Below, piece by piece: positions 45,291 to 54,261 of a stretch of DNA of 64,000 bases. Positions within the stretch are counted from its first letter, which is position 1. Each line of letters begins with the position of its first letter. The translations under genes and the position numbers were made by a program. The notes under the pieces are model-generated. The model was not told the DNA's origin, searched no databases, and worked only from the letters and a program-made list of their open reading frames with translations. Source of the DNA: Streptomyces spororaveus (GTDB taxonomy: Bacteria > Actinomycetota > Actinomycetes > Streptomycetales > Streptomycetaceae); contig NZ_BNED01000005.1 of assembly GCF_016755875.1 (NCBI RefSeq), forward strand, positions 1,674,001 to 1,738,000, in the 5' to 3' direction.

Positions 45291-47078
45291 ATGGCGGGCA
45301 CAGGAAGTTCACGGCGTACGTTCATCGCGGGCGCGGGCGCGGCGGCCGCCGCAGGGGTGGCTCTGACCGGAGCCGGGGCCGCGCCCGCGGCGGCCGCCGG
45401 GGCCGGATCCGCGCCCGGCGCACGGCGCGTCGCGGTGCTCGGCGGCGGGGTGGCGGGCCTGACGGCGGCGCACGAACTGGCCGAGCGCGGCTACGCCGTG
45501 ACCGTGTACGAGCGCCGGGCCCTCGGCGGCAAGGCGCGCAGCATGGATGTGCCCGGCAGCGCCCGCGGCGGACGCAGGCCGCTGCCCGCCGAGCACGGCT
45601 TCCGCTTCATCCCGGGCATCTATCACAACCTGCCCGACACCATGCGGCGCATCCCCTTCCCCGGGAACGCGGCCGGGGTGTGGGACAACCTCGTCGCCCC
45701 GCGCGAGATGATGTTCGCCCGGGCGGCCGGGCGCGAGGACCTGCGCGGGCCCATCCCCTGGCCCGGGCACTCCCCCGCCGGGCTGACGCCCGAGGAGATC
45801 CGGCGCGCCCTCGCCGGCATCCTGCAGACACTGCTCCGGCTCCCTCCGCACGAGACGGCGTACTTCGTCGACCGCGTGCTGGTGTTCCTCACCAGCTGCG
45901 ACGAGCGGCGCGAGGAGGTCTGGGAGCGGACGCCGTGGTGGGACTTCGTGCGCGCGGAGCGGATGTCGAACGAGTACCGGCGCATCCTCGCCGTCGGCAT
46001 CACCCGCAACATCGTGGCGACCAAGGCCGAGGAGGCCTCCACCCGTACGGTCGGCACCCTCGGCGAGGCCTTCGTCTTCAACGTGCTGGGGCGCGGGGCG
46101 GACGGCCCGCCCGACCGGATCCTCGACCTGCCGACGAACGAGGCCTGGATCGACCCCTGGGAGGCCCATCTGCGCTCCCTGGGCGTGGAGTTCAGGATCG
46201 GCTGGACCGTACGGGAGGTGCGGTACGCGGACGGCCGGGTGAGCGGTGTCGGCGTCGAGGGGCCGGACGGCGCCCGGCAGACCGTCACCGCCGACCACTA
46301 CATCAGCGCGCTGCCCGTCGAGCACGCCCGCCGCACCTGGAGCGCGGCGCTGCGGGCCGCCGATCCGATGCTGGGACGCTGCGACCGGCTGGAGACGGAC
46401 TGGATGACCGGCATCCAGTTCTATCTCACCGAACGGGCCGAGCTGGTGCACGGCCACCTCAACTGCATCGACTCTCCATGGTCGTTGACGGCGATCCAGC
46501 AGGCCGAGCACTGGCCGTCCCGGGACTTCCCGGCCGACTACGGCGACGGAGCGGCGGTCGACTGCCTGTCGGTGGACATCTCGGAATGGGACAAGCCGGG
46601 GATCCTGTACGGGAAGACGGCCAAGCAGTGCACGCGCGAGGAGGTGGCGCGCGAGGTCTGGGCGCAGCTGAAGGCGTCCCTCAACGACACCGGGAGGGCC
46701 CTGCTGACCGACTCCACGCTGCACTCGTGGTTCCTGGACCCGGGCGTGGACGGGCTCGGCACCCCGCACCCCACCAACCAGGACGAGCTGCTGATCCACC
46801 CGGTCGGCACGCTGTACAACCGGCCGACCGCGGGCACCCGCGTCCCGAACTTCTTCCTCAGCGGGGACTACGTGGCCGTCGACATCGACCTCGCCACGAT
46901 GGAGGGGGCCAACGCGTCGGCGCGAGCGGCCGTCAACTCCCTTCTGGACCGGGACGGGTCCGATGCCGCGCGGTGCACGGTCCACCCGATGTACCGGGCG
47001 CCGGAGCTGGAGGCCGCCAAGCGGCACGACCGGTGGCGCTACCGTCTCGGCCTGCGGAACGTCTTCGACCTGGGCTGA
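45291..47078 (+). CDS. Tat-exported FAD-dependent oxidoreductase (hydroxysqualene dehydroxylase/desaturase-like)
   Basis: 595-aa flavoprotein of the amine oxidase/phytoene desaturase superfamily. A twin-arginine signal (SSRRTFIAGAGAAAAAGVAL, residues 6-25) precedes the FAD site VAVLGGGVAGLTAAHELAERG and the second GG motif ALGGKARS. The C-terminal FAD part reads FFLSGDYVAVDIDLATMEGA. Proteins of this kind are often annotated as HpnE or squalene-associated dehydroxylases, but no hopanoid genes are near, so that label is tentative. ATG 45291 is set by the Tat motif. A 15-bp palindrome lies just upstream. The MmyB-type regulator gene follows 24 bases downstream. Confidence 0.82.
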   Translation: MAGTGSSRRTFIAGAGAAAAAGVALTGAGAAPAAAAGAGSAPGARRVAVLGGGVAGLTAAHELAERGYAVTVYERRALGGKARSMDVPGSARGGRRPLPAEHGFRFIPGIYHNLPDTMRRIPFPGNAAGVWDNLVAPREMMFARAAGREDLRGPIPWPGHSPAGLTPEEIRRALAGILQTLLRLPPHETAYFVDRVLVFLTSCDERREEVWERTPWWDFVRAERMSNEYRRILAVGITRNIVATKAEEASTRTVGTLGEAFVFNVLGRGADGPPDRILDLPTNEAWIDPWEAHLRSLGVEFRIGWTVREVRYADGRVSGVGVEGPDGARQTVTADHYISALPVEHARRTWSAALRAADPMLGRCDRLETDWMTGIQFYLTERAELVHGHLNCIDSPWSLTAIQQAEHWPSRDFPADYGDGAAVDCLSVDISEWDKPGILYGKTAKQCTREEVAREVWAQLKASLNDTGRALLTDSTLHSWFLDPGVDGLGTPHPTNQDELLIHPVGTLYNRPTAGTRVPNFFLSGDYVAVDIDLATMEGANASARAAVNSLLDRDGSDAARCTVHPMYRAPELEAAKRHDRWRYRLGLRNVFDLG

Positions 47079-47102
47079 CCCGCCTCGGCTAACGTCGTGC
47101 AC

Positions 47103-47894
47103 ATGACGACGACGAGTGTGGGCACCCTGTTGCGCGCCTGGCGGGAGCGGCGCGGCATCAGCCAGCTGGAGCTGGCGGGCCGCGCCGACTCCTCGTCCCG
47201 GCACATCAGCTTCATCGAAACGGGCCGGTCGCGGCCGAGCGAGGAGATGGTACTGCGGCTCGCCGACCATCTCGACGTACCGATGCGCGAGCGCAACTCC
47301 CTGCTGCTCGCGGCGGGTTACGCCCCGCGGTACGCGCACACCGCACTGGACGACCCGGCGATGGAGACGCTGCGCGAGGGCATCGCCCGCCTGCTGGCCG
47401 GGTACGAGCCCTACCCGGCCCTGGTCGTGAACGCCGTGTACGACGTCGTCGCCGCCAACCAGGGCATCGCCATGCTGCTGGACGGGCTACCGGAGCACCT
47501 GCTGACTCCGCCGCTGAACGCCATGCGGATCACCTTGCACCCCGAGGGCCTGGCCCCGCGGATCCACAACCTCAAGGAGTGGCGCGGGCACCTGCTGGCG
47601 CAGATGGAGCGGCAGATCGCGCTGGCCCGCTCCGAGCCGCTGCGCGCCCTGTACGAGGAGGTGGCGGCCTATCCGGTCGCCGAGCGCCCGGGCGGCGACG
47701 GCGTCCCGGAGGAGCCCACCGCGCCCATCGCGCTGCCGCTGGTCATCGAGCACGACGGGCACCTGCTGTCCTTCGTCTCGTCCATCGCCACCTTCAACAC
47801 GCCGATGGACGTGACCGTCGCCGAGCTGGCCATCGAGACGATGCTCCCGGCCGACCCGGCGACGGTGAAGTACCTGCGCTCACTGGGCGGCTGA
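47103..47894 (+). CDS. XRE-family regulator with MmyB-like domain
   Basis: 263-aa regulator. The HTH is at residues 5-60 (LLRAWRERRGISQLELAGRA, SRHISFIETGRSRPSEEMV), followed by an MmyB-type ligand domain (YPALVVNAVYDVVAANQGIA, LPLVIEHDGHLLSFVSSIATF). ATG 47103 starts just before the HTH, as usual. Only 24 bases separate it from the FAD oxidoreductase gene, so it may autoregulate that operon; the palindrome at 45261 is a candidate site. It converges on a small membrane protein gene with a 15-base overlap. Confidence 0.9.
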   Translation: MTTTSVGTLLRAWRERRGISQLELAGRADSSSRHISFIETGRSRPSEEMVLRLADHLDVPMRERNSLLLAAGYAPRYAHTALDDPAMETLREGIARLLAGYEPYPALVVNAVYDVVAANQGIAMLLDGLPEHLLTPPLNAMRITLHPEGLAPRIHNLKEWRGHLLAQMERQIALARSEPLRALYEEVAAYPVAERPGGDGVPEEPTAPIALPLVIEHDGHLLSFVSSIATFNTPMDVTVAELAIETMLPADPATVKYLRSLGG

Positions 47895-48302
47895 GCCCGC
47901 GCGCAGGGCGAACTGCTGGAGCACGGCGAAGCCGGCCACGGTGAGGGCCTGCACCGGGATCCACAGCAGACCGGCGGTGGTGGGCTCGAACCAGAGCGCG
48001 AGCGAGGCCAGACTCAGCACGGCCCAGGCGTAGTTCGTCTCGATGACGAGCTTCACGGGAAGAACGGGCGGCTGCCGCCGCGAGGCGAGCCATCCGACGC
48101 CGGCCCCGTAGACGGCGAGCAGGATCCCGAGTCCCAGCACCAGTCCCTGCCCGACCCCGAGCAGCCGGCCGAGCGGGGCGGAGAAGGCGGCGTACGCGAG
48201 CCCGTTGGCGGTGGTGACGACGGAGTCGAGGGCGAGGAAGCGGCGCAGCGCGGTCTGCGGGGCGCGATTGCGGGCGAAGCCGGCGAGCGGGGTCGCGGAC
48301 AT
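47880..48302 (-). CDS. small four-helix membrane protein
   Basis: 140-aa protein with four hydrophobic segments: residues about 24-40, 53-74 (GLVLGLGILLAVYGAGVGWLA is a clear helix), 90-107 and 113-130. The layout resembles DoxX-like or SPW-repeat small membrane proteins, but no family motif is decisive. ATG 48302 has GGAGG upstream. It is transcribed away from module 2 and towards the MmyB-type regulator. Function unknown. Confidence 0.7.
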   Translation of the reverse strand: MSATPLAGFARNRAPQTALRRFLALDSVVTTANGLAYAAFSAPLGRLLGVGQGLVLGLGILLAVYGAGVGWLASRRQPPVLPVKLVIETNYAWAVLSLASLALWFEPTTAGLLWIPVQALTVAGFAVLQQFALRAGSAAQ

Positions 48303-48810
48303 GGGAATCAGCCTCCATCGAGGTCGAACGGCCGGGCAGGACACGGATCCCGGGACCGAGTGCGCGGCCCCGGAACCCGATGCGTCCACCGTGCCGGAGT
48401 CCGCGGAACGGGTCGATTACCTCCCAGGTAACGGGCACCCGCGCCGTCAGGGGTGGTCCTGCAGCGCCGCGCGGGCCCGTTCGGTCTCGCCCAGGTACGG
48501 GTCCCGGGTGGAAGCGGACCGGTCCGGACCTGACGCGGGCTCTTCCTCGGCGGCGGGCGCGGTGGCTCTCGGCGGCCGCGGGGATCTACGCGGCATCCGC
48601 CTGGTGTGAGGTCATGGGCCGATGCCGGCGGCCAAGACCTGCTGTCCGCGCGGAGCTTGTCGTCCGCTCCGGCAGCCGGTGGATCCCAACCCTTTTTGAG
48701 GTGTACGGCAGGAAACGTTGGGGTTCCCCTGGTTCGGCCAGGGGCGGGAGGCTAGGCTTCATCGAGCCCGAATCACTCGAACGCCTTGTCGACATATGGA
48801 GAATCCGCCG
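48303..48810. other. 508-base region upstream of module 2
   Basis: No gene that I can support. It holds the palindrome TTACCT-CCC-AGGTAA (48417-48431), about 115 bases upstream of the small membrane protein gene, and near the right end a GGGG-TT-CCCC inverted repeat with a CCTGGTTCGGCCAGG hairpin (48718-48740). A TAGGCT box just before module 2 (about 48751-48756) could be a plus-strand -10. Open frames here lack ribosome sites and family features. Confidence 0.5.
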
Positions 48811-49836
48811 GTGCGAGCCGCCGCCCGACCCGATCTCGCCGCGATCTGGCGTCGTACCTGGGCGCTGGCGCAGGAGCACGGGCAGGATCCGGCCGAGGTG
48901 CTGGCGGTGGAGCGGCTGAGCCATCTGTCCGGGGTCGAACCCGGGCGCATACCGCAGGTGGTGGCGGGCACCGCCGTGGAGGCGCCGCTGGAGCGACGGG
49001 TGCACCAGCGGTTCCTGCGGCTGCGCGCGACCCGGCCCGACAAGCACGGCCGGGAGTGGCCGCTGGCCGCCATCGCCGACGACTTCGACGCCCCGGGAGC
49101 CTCTCTCGGGCCGCTCAACGCCGGTACCGGGCTGCCCCGGATGGGTCACGCGGCGGGCGTGCAGCGGTTCTTCGGCGTCCACGCCGGTTTCCTCCTGGCC
49201 GACAGCAAGAGCGCGGTGGAACGGGCCCTCGCCCTGTCCGCCACCACCGTCCCGGACGGCCGGAACGATCTGGAGCACCTGTCGTACCTCACCGGCATGA
49301 CCCCGCAGGCCATCCGGCTCACCCTGGACGGCCGCCCGCCGCGGCTCCCGCTCAAGGAGCAGGTGCACCTGCGGTTCGAGCACCTGCGCCGCACCCGCCT
49401 ACGGGAGGACGGCCAGCCCCACTCGCTGGCGGCCATCGCGAAGTCCTTCGACGCGTCGGGGCAGTCGCTGACCCGTCTCGCCCAGGGCGAGGGCCTGCCG
49501 AACCTCGCCGCGGCCGCCGGGATCCAGCGTTTCTACGGCGTCGAGGGCGGCTTCCTGCTGGCCGACGACTCCGAGGCGCTCTCCAGCGCCCTCGCCCTGG
49601 TCGAGGGCGAGTTGGAGTCCGCGGTGCGGGACCGGGAGAACCCGATGCTGGCGGTGCTGCGGGCGCACGACGTACGCAGCATCGTCACGCGGGCCGGGCG
49701 GCTGTCGCCCCAGGGCTGGAAGTCGCTGGCCGACCACTTGGACGACCTCCTCGCGCGCGAGGGGCAGCTCGGGGTTCCGGGCACGCAGGGCGGGACGCCG
49801 GCCGAGGGCGCCGGCACCGAGGGAGAAACACCATGA
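48811..49836 (+). CDS. two-repeat HTH-like regulator of module 2
   Basis: 341-aa protein made of two related units (about 34-140 and 153-265). Each runs from a short helix pair (EHLSYLTGMTPQAIRLTLDG) through an XRE-like segment (QPHSLAAIAKSFDASGQSL) to a fixed end, VQRFFGVHAGFLLAD or IQRFYGVEGGFLLAD. A third helical part (about 270-325) and a Gly/Glu tail follow. GTG 48811 is preferred over ATG 48796 because GGAGA lies eight bases upstream. The HTH is degenerate, so DNA binding is likely but not certain. It is the probable substrate or partner of the ImmA/IrrE peptidase encoded by the next gene, which overlaps it by ATGA. A broken one-repeat paralogue is at 5029. Confidence 0.78.
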   Translation: MRAAARPDLAAIWRRTWALAQEHGQDPAEVLAVERLSHLSGVEPGRIPQVVAGTAVEAPLERRVHQRFLRLRATRPDKHGREWPLAAIADDFDAPGASLGPLNAGTGLPRMGHAAGVQRFFGVHAGFLLADSKSAVERALALSATTVPDGRNDLEHLSYLTGMTPQAIRLTLDGRPPRLPLKEQVHLRFEHLRRTRLREDGQPHSLAAIAKSFDASGQSLTRLAQGEGLPNLAAAAGIQRFYGVEGGFLLADDSEALSSALALVEGELESAVRDRENPMLAVLRAHDVRSIVTRAGRLSPQGWKSLADHLDDLLAREGQLGVPGTQGGTPAEGAGTEGETP

Positions 49837-50468
49837 GGACCACACGGGCCATGCGCGAGCTGGCCGCCGAACTGCTGGCGGGCGCGCGCCTGACGCCGCC
49901 GGCCGATGCCGGGGAGATCATCGGGGCACTGTGCGCCGCATACGCCGACCGGCGGGGCGGGGAGCGGAAGGTTGACGTCCACTTCACCTCCTTTCCTCCC
50001 GACACCGCCAGCGGGCTGTGGCTGGAACTCGACGACGTCGACCTGATCGTCGTCGAGCAGCACACCCGGCCCGAACACCAGCTCGTCATCGCGTGCCACG
50101 AGCTGTGGCACCTGGACGAGGGGACCTCCGACAGCGTCGGTCCGGGCATGCTGGCGGCCGCCCGGCTGGCGGGACACCCCGGCCGCCTCGCCGAACTGCT
50201 GTCCTCCGGCTCCGGGCTGGAGGCGGTGGTCCGGCAGGCCGCCGCGCGCGCCGACCAGGGGGATCCGGCGGAGATCCGGGCCGAGACCTTCGGCCTGCAC
50301 CTCGGCAACACCCTGCGCCCGTACCTGCCGTCGCCCCGGGAGCAGCAGCTCCCCGAAGCCATCGAGCGCATCAAGTCCTCACTCGGTTGGGGAAGCCCCG
50401 TGCCACGCCGTGACCCGGAGCAGCCGGCCGCCGCATCCCTCACGCCGATGCCCTCAGCACGGCCCTGA
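49833..50468 (+). CDS. ImmA/IrrE-family zinc metallopeptidase (module 2)
   Basis: 211-aa paralogue of the peptidase at 5761. The zinc motif is HELWH at residues 89-93 and the likely third ligand is Glu151 in IRAETFGLHLG. The shared core includes FTSFPPDTASGLWLELDD, VEQHTRPEHQLVIACHELWH. ATG 49833 overlaps the stop of the regulator gene. By family knowledge (ImmA, IrrE) it should cut an HTH regulator on receiving a signal, and the overlapping gene is the natural target. Unlike the module 1 copy it has no TTA codon. Confidence 0.88.
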   Translation: MRTTRAMRELAAELLAGARLTPPADAGEIIGALCAAYADRRGGERKVDVHFTSFPPDTASGLWLELDDVDLIVVEQHTRPEHQLVIACHELWHLDEGTSDSVGPGMLAAARLAGHPGRLAELLSSGSGLEAVVRQAAARADQGDPAEIRAETFGLHLGNTLRPYLPSPREQQLPEAIERIKSSLGWGSPVPRRDPEQPAAASLTPMPSARP

Positions 50469-50484
50469 CAGAGAGCACGCCACG

Positions 50485-52023
50485 ATGAACCAGTCCACCC
50501 CGCCCCGCCACGCCGTCGTCATAGGCGGCAGTCTGGCCGGCCTCCTCGCGGCCGCCGTCCTCGCCGAGCACGCCACGGTCACCGTCATCGACGCCGACCC
50601 GCTGCCCGAGGGTCCGGCCCCGCGCCGTGGACTCCCGCAGGCCCGGCACACCCACCTCCTGTGGTCGGGCGGTGCCCGGGCCATCGAGCGGATCCTGCCC
50701 GGCATCACCGACGACTGGACGAAGGCGGGGGCCATCCGCCGCAGCCTGCCCACCGACCTGGTCACCATGACCGCCCAGGGATGGATCCCGCGCTGCGGGG
50801 AGAAGCAGTTCAACATCTCCTGCAGCCGGGACCTCCTCGACTCGGTCGTCCGCGCCCGGGTGACCGCCCTGAAGGGCGTCACCACGCTCCAGCGCAGCCG
50901 GGTACGCGCCCTGGAGGGCACGGCCTCCCGGGTCACCGGCGTCCTGGTCGACACCCCGGACGAAGAGGGCCGGCTGCTGGCCGCCGACCTCGTGGTCGAC
51001 GCGAGCGGCCGCGGCTCGCGCGCCCGGATCTGGCTCCAGGCCCTCGGCGTCACCGGGATCCGGCAGGCCGAGGTCGACTCGGGCCTCGTCTACGCGACGA
51101 GGATCTTCGAAGCCCCGGCCGGGGCCCACGAGATGGGCTTCCCCATCGTCAACGTCCAGTCGGACCCCCGGGTGCCCGTCCCGGGCCAGACGGCCACGAT
51201 CGTGCCCATCGAGAACGGCCAGTGGCAGGCCACCCTCTCCGGGACCCGCGGCGGCCGGCCGACCGACGACCCCGACGCGTTCATCCCGTTCGCCAAGGCC
51301 GTCCGCGACCCGATCGTCGGTGAGCTCCTGGAGGGCCGCAAGCCCCTGACGGACGTCGCCGTCACGAAGGGCACCGCCAACCGCCGGATCTACTTCGAGA
51401 AGGCCGAGCTGCCCGACGGCTTCTTCGCCGTCGGTGACTCCGTCGCCACCTTCAACCCGCTCTACGGCCAGGGCATGACCGTCGCGGCCCAGGGCCTGCT
51501 GGCCGTACGCACCCTGCTGCGGGCGAAGGGCCTGGAGCACCCGGGGATCGGCCGTGAGGCGCAGCGCGTCATCGCGCCCCAGGTCAGCACCGCCTGGGAG
51601 CTCGCCACGTCGCAGGACATCCTGTACCCGGGGGCCACCGGGATGAAGCCGCGCGCCGGCGCCGGCCTGCTCAACGGGTACGTCAGCAGGCTGATGACGG
51701 GAGCCACCACCGACGAGGCGCTCACCGCCGCCCTGTTCAAGGTCCTCACCATGAGCACGGCACCCACCCACTGGCTCCACCCGTCGGTGGTCTGGCACGT
51801 CCTGCGCGCCTCGGACCAGGGCGCGCTGAAGGCGCCGCCGCTCACCTCCGCCGAGCGGGCCGTCGCCGGGCTCGACCGGGCGCCCGGCAGGACGCCCGAC
51901 ACGACGCCCGGTACGACGCCCAACGCGACGCCCGGCACCGGCACCCCCGCGGGCGCGCCCGCCTCCACCGGCCCGTCGGCGGACCCGGTCGGTCCCGCCG
52001 ACGCCGTCGGACAGGCCCGATGA
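50485..52023 (+). CDS. FAD-dependent monooxygenase of module 2
   Basis: 512-aa class A flavoprotein hydroxylase-like enzyme. The FAD motif is [20 protein letters not shown] (residues 10-29) with the Glu/Asp of VIDAD at its end; the DG-like stretch is LVVDASGRGSRARIW, and the second FAD motif is FAVGDSVATFNPLYGQGMTVA. The N-terminal RRGLPQARHTHLLWSGG is seen in Streptomyces proteins of this group. The C terminus is a Pro/Thr/Gly-rich repeat tail encoded by short direct repeats (51877-51945). ATG 50485 is 17 bases after the peptidase gene, and the stop overlaps the MAB_1171c gene. Module 1 lacks this gene. It may make or destroy the signal read by the module. Confidence 0.85.
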   Translation: MNQSTPPRHAVVIGGSLAGLLAAAVLAEHATVTVIDADPLPEGPAPRRGLPQARHTHLLWSGGARAIERILPGITDDWTKAGAIRRSLPTDLVTMTAQGWIPRCGEKQFNISCSRDLLDSVVRARVTALKGVTTLQRSRVRALEGTASRVTGVLVDTPDEEGRLLAADLVVDASGRGSRARIWLQALGVTGIRQAEVDSGLVYATRIFEAPAGAHEMGFPIVNVQSDPRVPVPGQTATIVPIENGQWQATLSGTRGGRPTDDPDAFIPFAKAVRDPIVGELLEGRKPLTDVAVTKGTANRRIYFEKAELPDGFFAVGDSVATFNPLYGQGMTVAAQGLLAVRTLLRAKGLEHPGIGREAQRVIAPQVSTAWELATSQDILYPGATGMKPRAGAGLLNGYVSRLMTGATTDEALTAALFKVLTMSTAPTHWLHPSVVWHVLRASDQGALKAPPLTSAERAVAGLDRAPGRTPDTTPGTTPNATPGTGTPAGAPASTGPSADPVGPADAVGQAR

Positions 52024-53240
52024 GCGGCAGGCTCCTGCCGCTCCTGCCCGCGTCCCTGATGGTCCTGGCGCTGCTGATCAAGCTGCCGAAGCTGCGCGGG
52101 GACCGGGACCGGCCGCTGAACCGGACGGCGTGCGCGCTCCTCGCCGTCGGGGCACCCATCAACTTCCTCGCATCGCCTTCGACCATCGCCGCCGTCAACC
52201 GCCACACCGGCGTGGTCAACTTCTCCGCGCCCCTGGTGTTCGGCCTGTGCACGGTGTTCTCCGGGCTGTGCGTCGTCCTGGTCCTGCAGTGGCGCGGCGG
52301 GCCGCCCGCGGCCGTGCGCCGGGCCACCCGGCTGACCACGGCCCTGTTCGGCGCGGCGACCGCGGCCATCGTCGTCCTGTTCGTGGTCGGCGACGCGCCG
52401 GTGGAACGGCTCCAGGACCTGGACACGTACTACGCGACGACGCCCTGGATCCGCGAGATGATCGTCTGCTTCCTCCTGGCGCACACCCTGGGCACCTCGG
52501 CGCTGACCTGGCTGTGCGGCAAGTGGCTGACGTGTGCGGACCGGGCCATGCGCCCGCTGCGCACGGGACTGGCTCTGATCGTCGTCGCCGGGCTGATGGA
52601 CCTGGCCTACCTGGCCGCCAAGTGGGCCTCGGTCGTGGCCCGCTGGACCGGCCACGACCTGGTGTACCTGTCCACGGACGTGGCGCCGCCCCTGGCCGGG
52701 GCCGCCGGGCTGCTGCTCGGTGCCGGATTCGTCGTGCCGCTGGTCGGCGGGTCGGCGACGTGGCTGGCCCTGAGCCAGTACCGCCGGCTGCGCCCGCTGT
52801 GGAAGGCGCTGCGCGGGTTCGCCGCGACGCAGGGCCGGACCGTCCCCCTGGCCTGGTGGTCACCGGTGGGGATCCGGCTGATCCACCGCGAGTCGGTCAT
52901 CGACGACGGCATCCTGGCGCTGGCCGGCTGGTTCGACCCCCGGGTGCACGGCGCCGCGTACGAGGCCGCCCTGGGCCGGGGCATGAGCGAGGCGCATGCC
53001 GCCACGGTCGCGGACGCGGCCGTCCTGGCGGCCGCGAGCCGCCTCAAGGCCGCCGCCGCCCGCGGATCCGGGCCGGGGCCGGCCGCGATACCGCAGCCGT
53101 ACCGCCTGGGCCGCCGGCCCCTGACCGCCCTGGCCCACGCCCTCCGTACCTCCGACATCGTCGCGGCGGCCCGTGAGGCGGCCACCGCCGGCATCCCGGA
53201 CCCGCAGCCGGCCCCGCAGCCCGGCCCGGTCGGCGCCTGA
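52020..53240 (+). CDS. MAB_1171c-family (DUF6545) multi-helix membrane protein (module 2)
   Basis: 406-aa paralogue of the protein at 6315. About seven helices occupy residues 5-245, with the family stretch TIAAVNRHTGVVNFSAPLVF (about 56-75) and RWTGHDLVYLSTDVAPPLAG. The cytoplasmic tail contains LAWWSPVGIRLIHRESVIDDG, matching the module 1 copy. ATG 52020 forms an ATGA overlap with the monooxygenase stop. Conserved tail motifs in both copies suggest that the tail contacts the peptidase or regulator. A strong terminator follows at 53289. Confidence 0.86.
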   Translation: MSGRLLPLLPASLMVLALLIKLPKLRGDRDRPLNRTACALLAVGAPINFLASPSTIAAVNRHTGVVNFSAPLVFGLCTVFSGLCVVLVLQWRGGPPAAVRRATRLTTALFGAATAAIVVLFVVGDAPVERLQDLDTYYATTPWIREMIVCFLLAHTLGTSALTWLCGKWLTCADRAMRPLRTGLALIVVAGLMDLAYLAAKWASVVARWTGHDLVYLSTDVAPPLAGAAGLLLGAGFVVPLVGGSATWLALSQYRRLRPLWKALRGFAATQGRTVPLAWWSPVGIRLIHRESVIDDGILALAGWFDPRVHGAAYEAALGRGMSEAHAATVADAAVLAAASRLKAAAARGSGPGPAAIPQPYRLGRRPLTALAHALRTSDIVAAAREAATAGIPDPQPAPQPGPVGA

Positions 53241-53288
53241 GCCGCACGCGGCCCGCCCGGGCGTCCGGACCGGCCCCCGGAACGCGCG

Positions 53289-53317
53289 ACGCCCCGGACC
53301 GGGACGGTCCGGGGCGT
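53289..53317. terminator. strong terminator between module 2 and folD
   Basis: Perfect 13-bp stem (ACGCCCCGGACCG with CGGTCCGGGGCGT) and three-base loop between two convergent genes, 48 bases after one stop and 47 before the other; it can serve both strands. Confidence 0.85.
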
Positions 53318-53364
53318 GCGGGCGCGTGCGCGTACGTCGTACGCGGGATCCGCGCGCGGTGGGA

Positions 53365-54261
53365 TCAGAGCTCCGCGAGGTCCAGCCCGGCCTGCGCGGC
53401 GGCCGCCTGCACGGTCTGCTCCAGCAGGACGGCGATGGTCATCGGGCCGACACCGCCCGGCACCGGGGTGATCAGCGAGGCGCGGGCGGCCGCCGACTCG
53501 AAGTGCACGTCGCCGACGTTGCCCTCGTTGTACCCGGCGTCCAGGACGACCGCGCCCGGCTTGATGTCCTCGCCCCGGATGAACTCGGCCTTGCCGACGG
53601 CGGCGACCAGCACGTCCGCCTGGCGCACGATCGAGGGAAGGTCCTGGGTCCGCGAGTGACAGTAGGTGACGGTGGCGTTCTGCTCCAGCAGCAGCATCCC
53701 GGCCGGCTTGCCGAGGATCGCGCTGCGGCCGACGACGACGGCGTGCTTGCCGGTCAGGTCCACGTCGTAGGCGGCGAGCAGGCGCATGATGCCGCCGGGG
53801 GTGCAGGAGACGAAGCCCGGCAGCCCGAAGCCCATGGCGGCGAAGGAGTGCATGGTGACCCCGTCGACGTCCTTGCCCGGGGCGATGGCCTCGAAGGCGG
53901 CGCGCTCGTCGATGTGGTGCGGGACGGGGTGCTGGAGCAGGATGCCGCTGATCTGCGGGTCCTCGGAGAGCGCGGTGAGGGTGGCCACCAGCTCCTCGGT
54001 GGTGGTCCCGGCCGGCAGCTCGACGTGGCGGGAGGTGATCCCAGCCTTGGCACAGCGGTTCTGCTTCATGCGGACGTAGGTCACGGAGGCCGGGTCCTCG
54101 CCGACCAGCACGGTCGCGAGGCACGGCGCGGTACCGGTGCGCTCGGTGATCTTCGCCGCGTAGGCGGCGGTCTGCTCCGAGATGCGGCGGGCGAGGGCCG
54201 TGCCGTCCATCAGCCGGGCGGAGCCCGCGGCGGGGGCAGGGGCAGTCTGGGCAGTCGTCAC
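53365..54261 (-). CDS. folD: bifunctional methylenetetrahydrofolate dehydrogenase/cyclohydrolase
   Basis: One-carbon metabolism enzyme that converts methylene-THF to formyl-THF using NADP. Motifs: TYVRMKQNRCAKAGI with the catalytic Lys, ILLQHPVPHHID, PGKDVDGVT, VVVGRSAILGKPAGMLLL and the C-terminal TPVPGGVGPMTIAVLLEQT. GTG 54261 with AGGAG upstream gives 298 aa, close to the normal 285-300. It stands alone, divergent from a methyltransferase gene. A long in-frame extension to 54381 is Arg-rich and rejected. Confidence 0.96.
   Translation of the reverse strand: MTTAQTAPAPAAGSARLMDGTALARRISEQTAAYAAKITERTGTAPCLATVLVGEDPASVTYVRMKQNRCAKAGITSRHVELPAGTTTEELVATLTALSEDPQISGILLQHPVPHHIDERAAFEAIAPGKDVDGVTMHSFAAMGFGLPGFVSCTPGGIMRLLAAYDVDLTGKHAVVVGRSAILGKPAGMLLLEQNATVTYCHSRTQDLPSIVRQADVLVAAVGKAEFIRGEDIKPGAVVLDAGYNEGNVGDVHFESAAARASLITPVPGGVGPMTIAVLLEQTVQAAAAQAGLDLAEL

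Noticed and set aside
43150..52023. A specialised-metabolite gene cluster built from the reductase, methyltransferase, FAD enzymes and FabH-like gene
   Set aside because: These genes are scattered on both strands with unrelated genes between them, and no core synthase is present.
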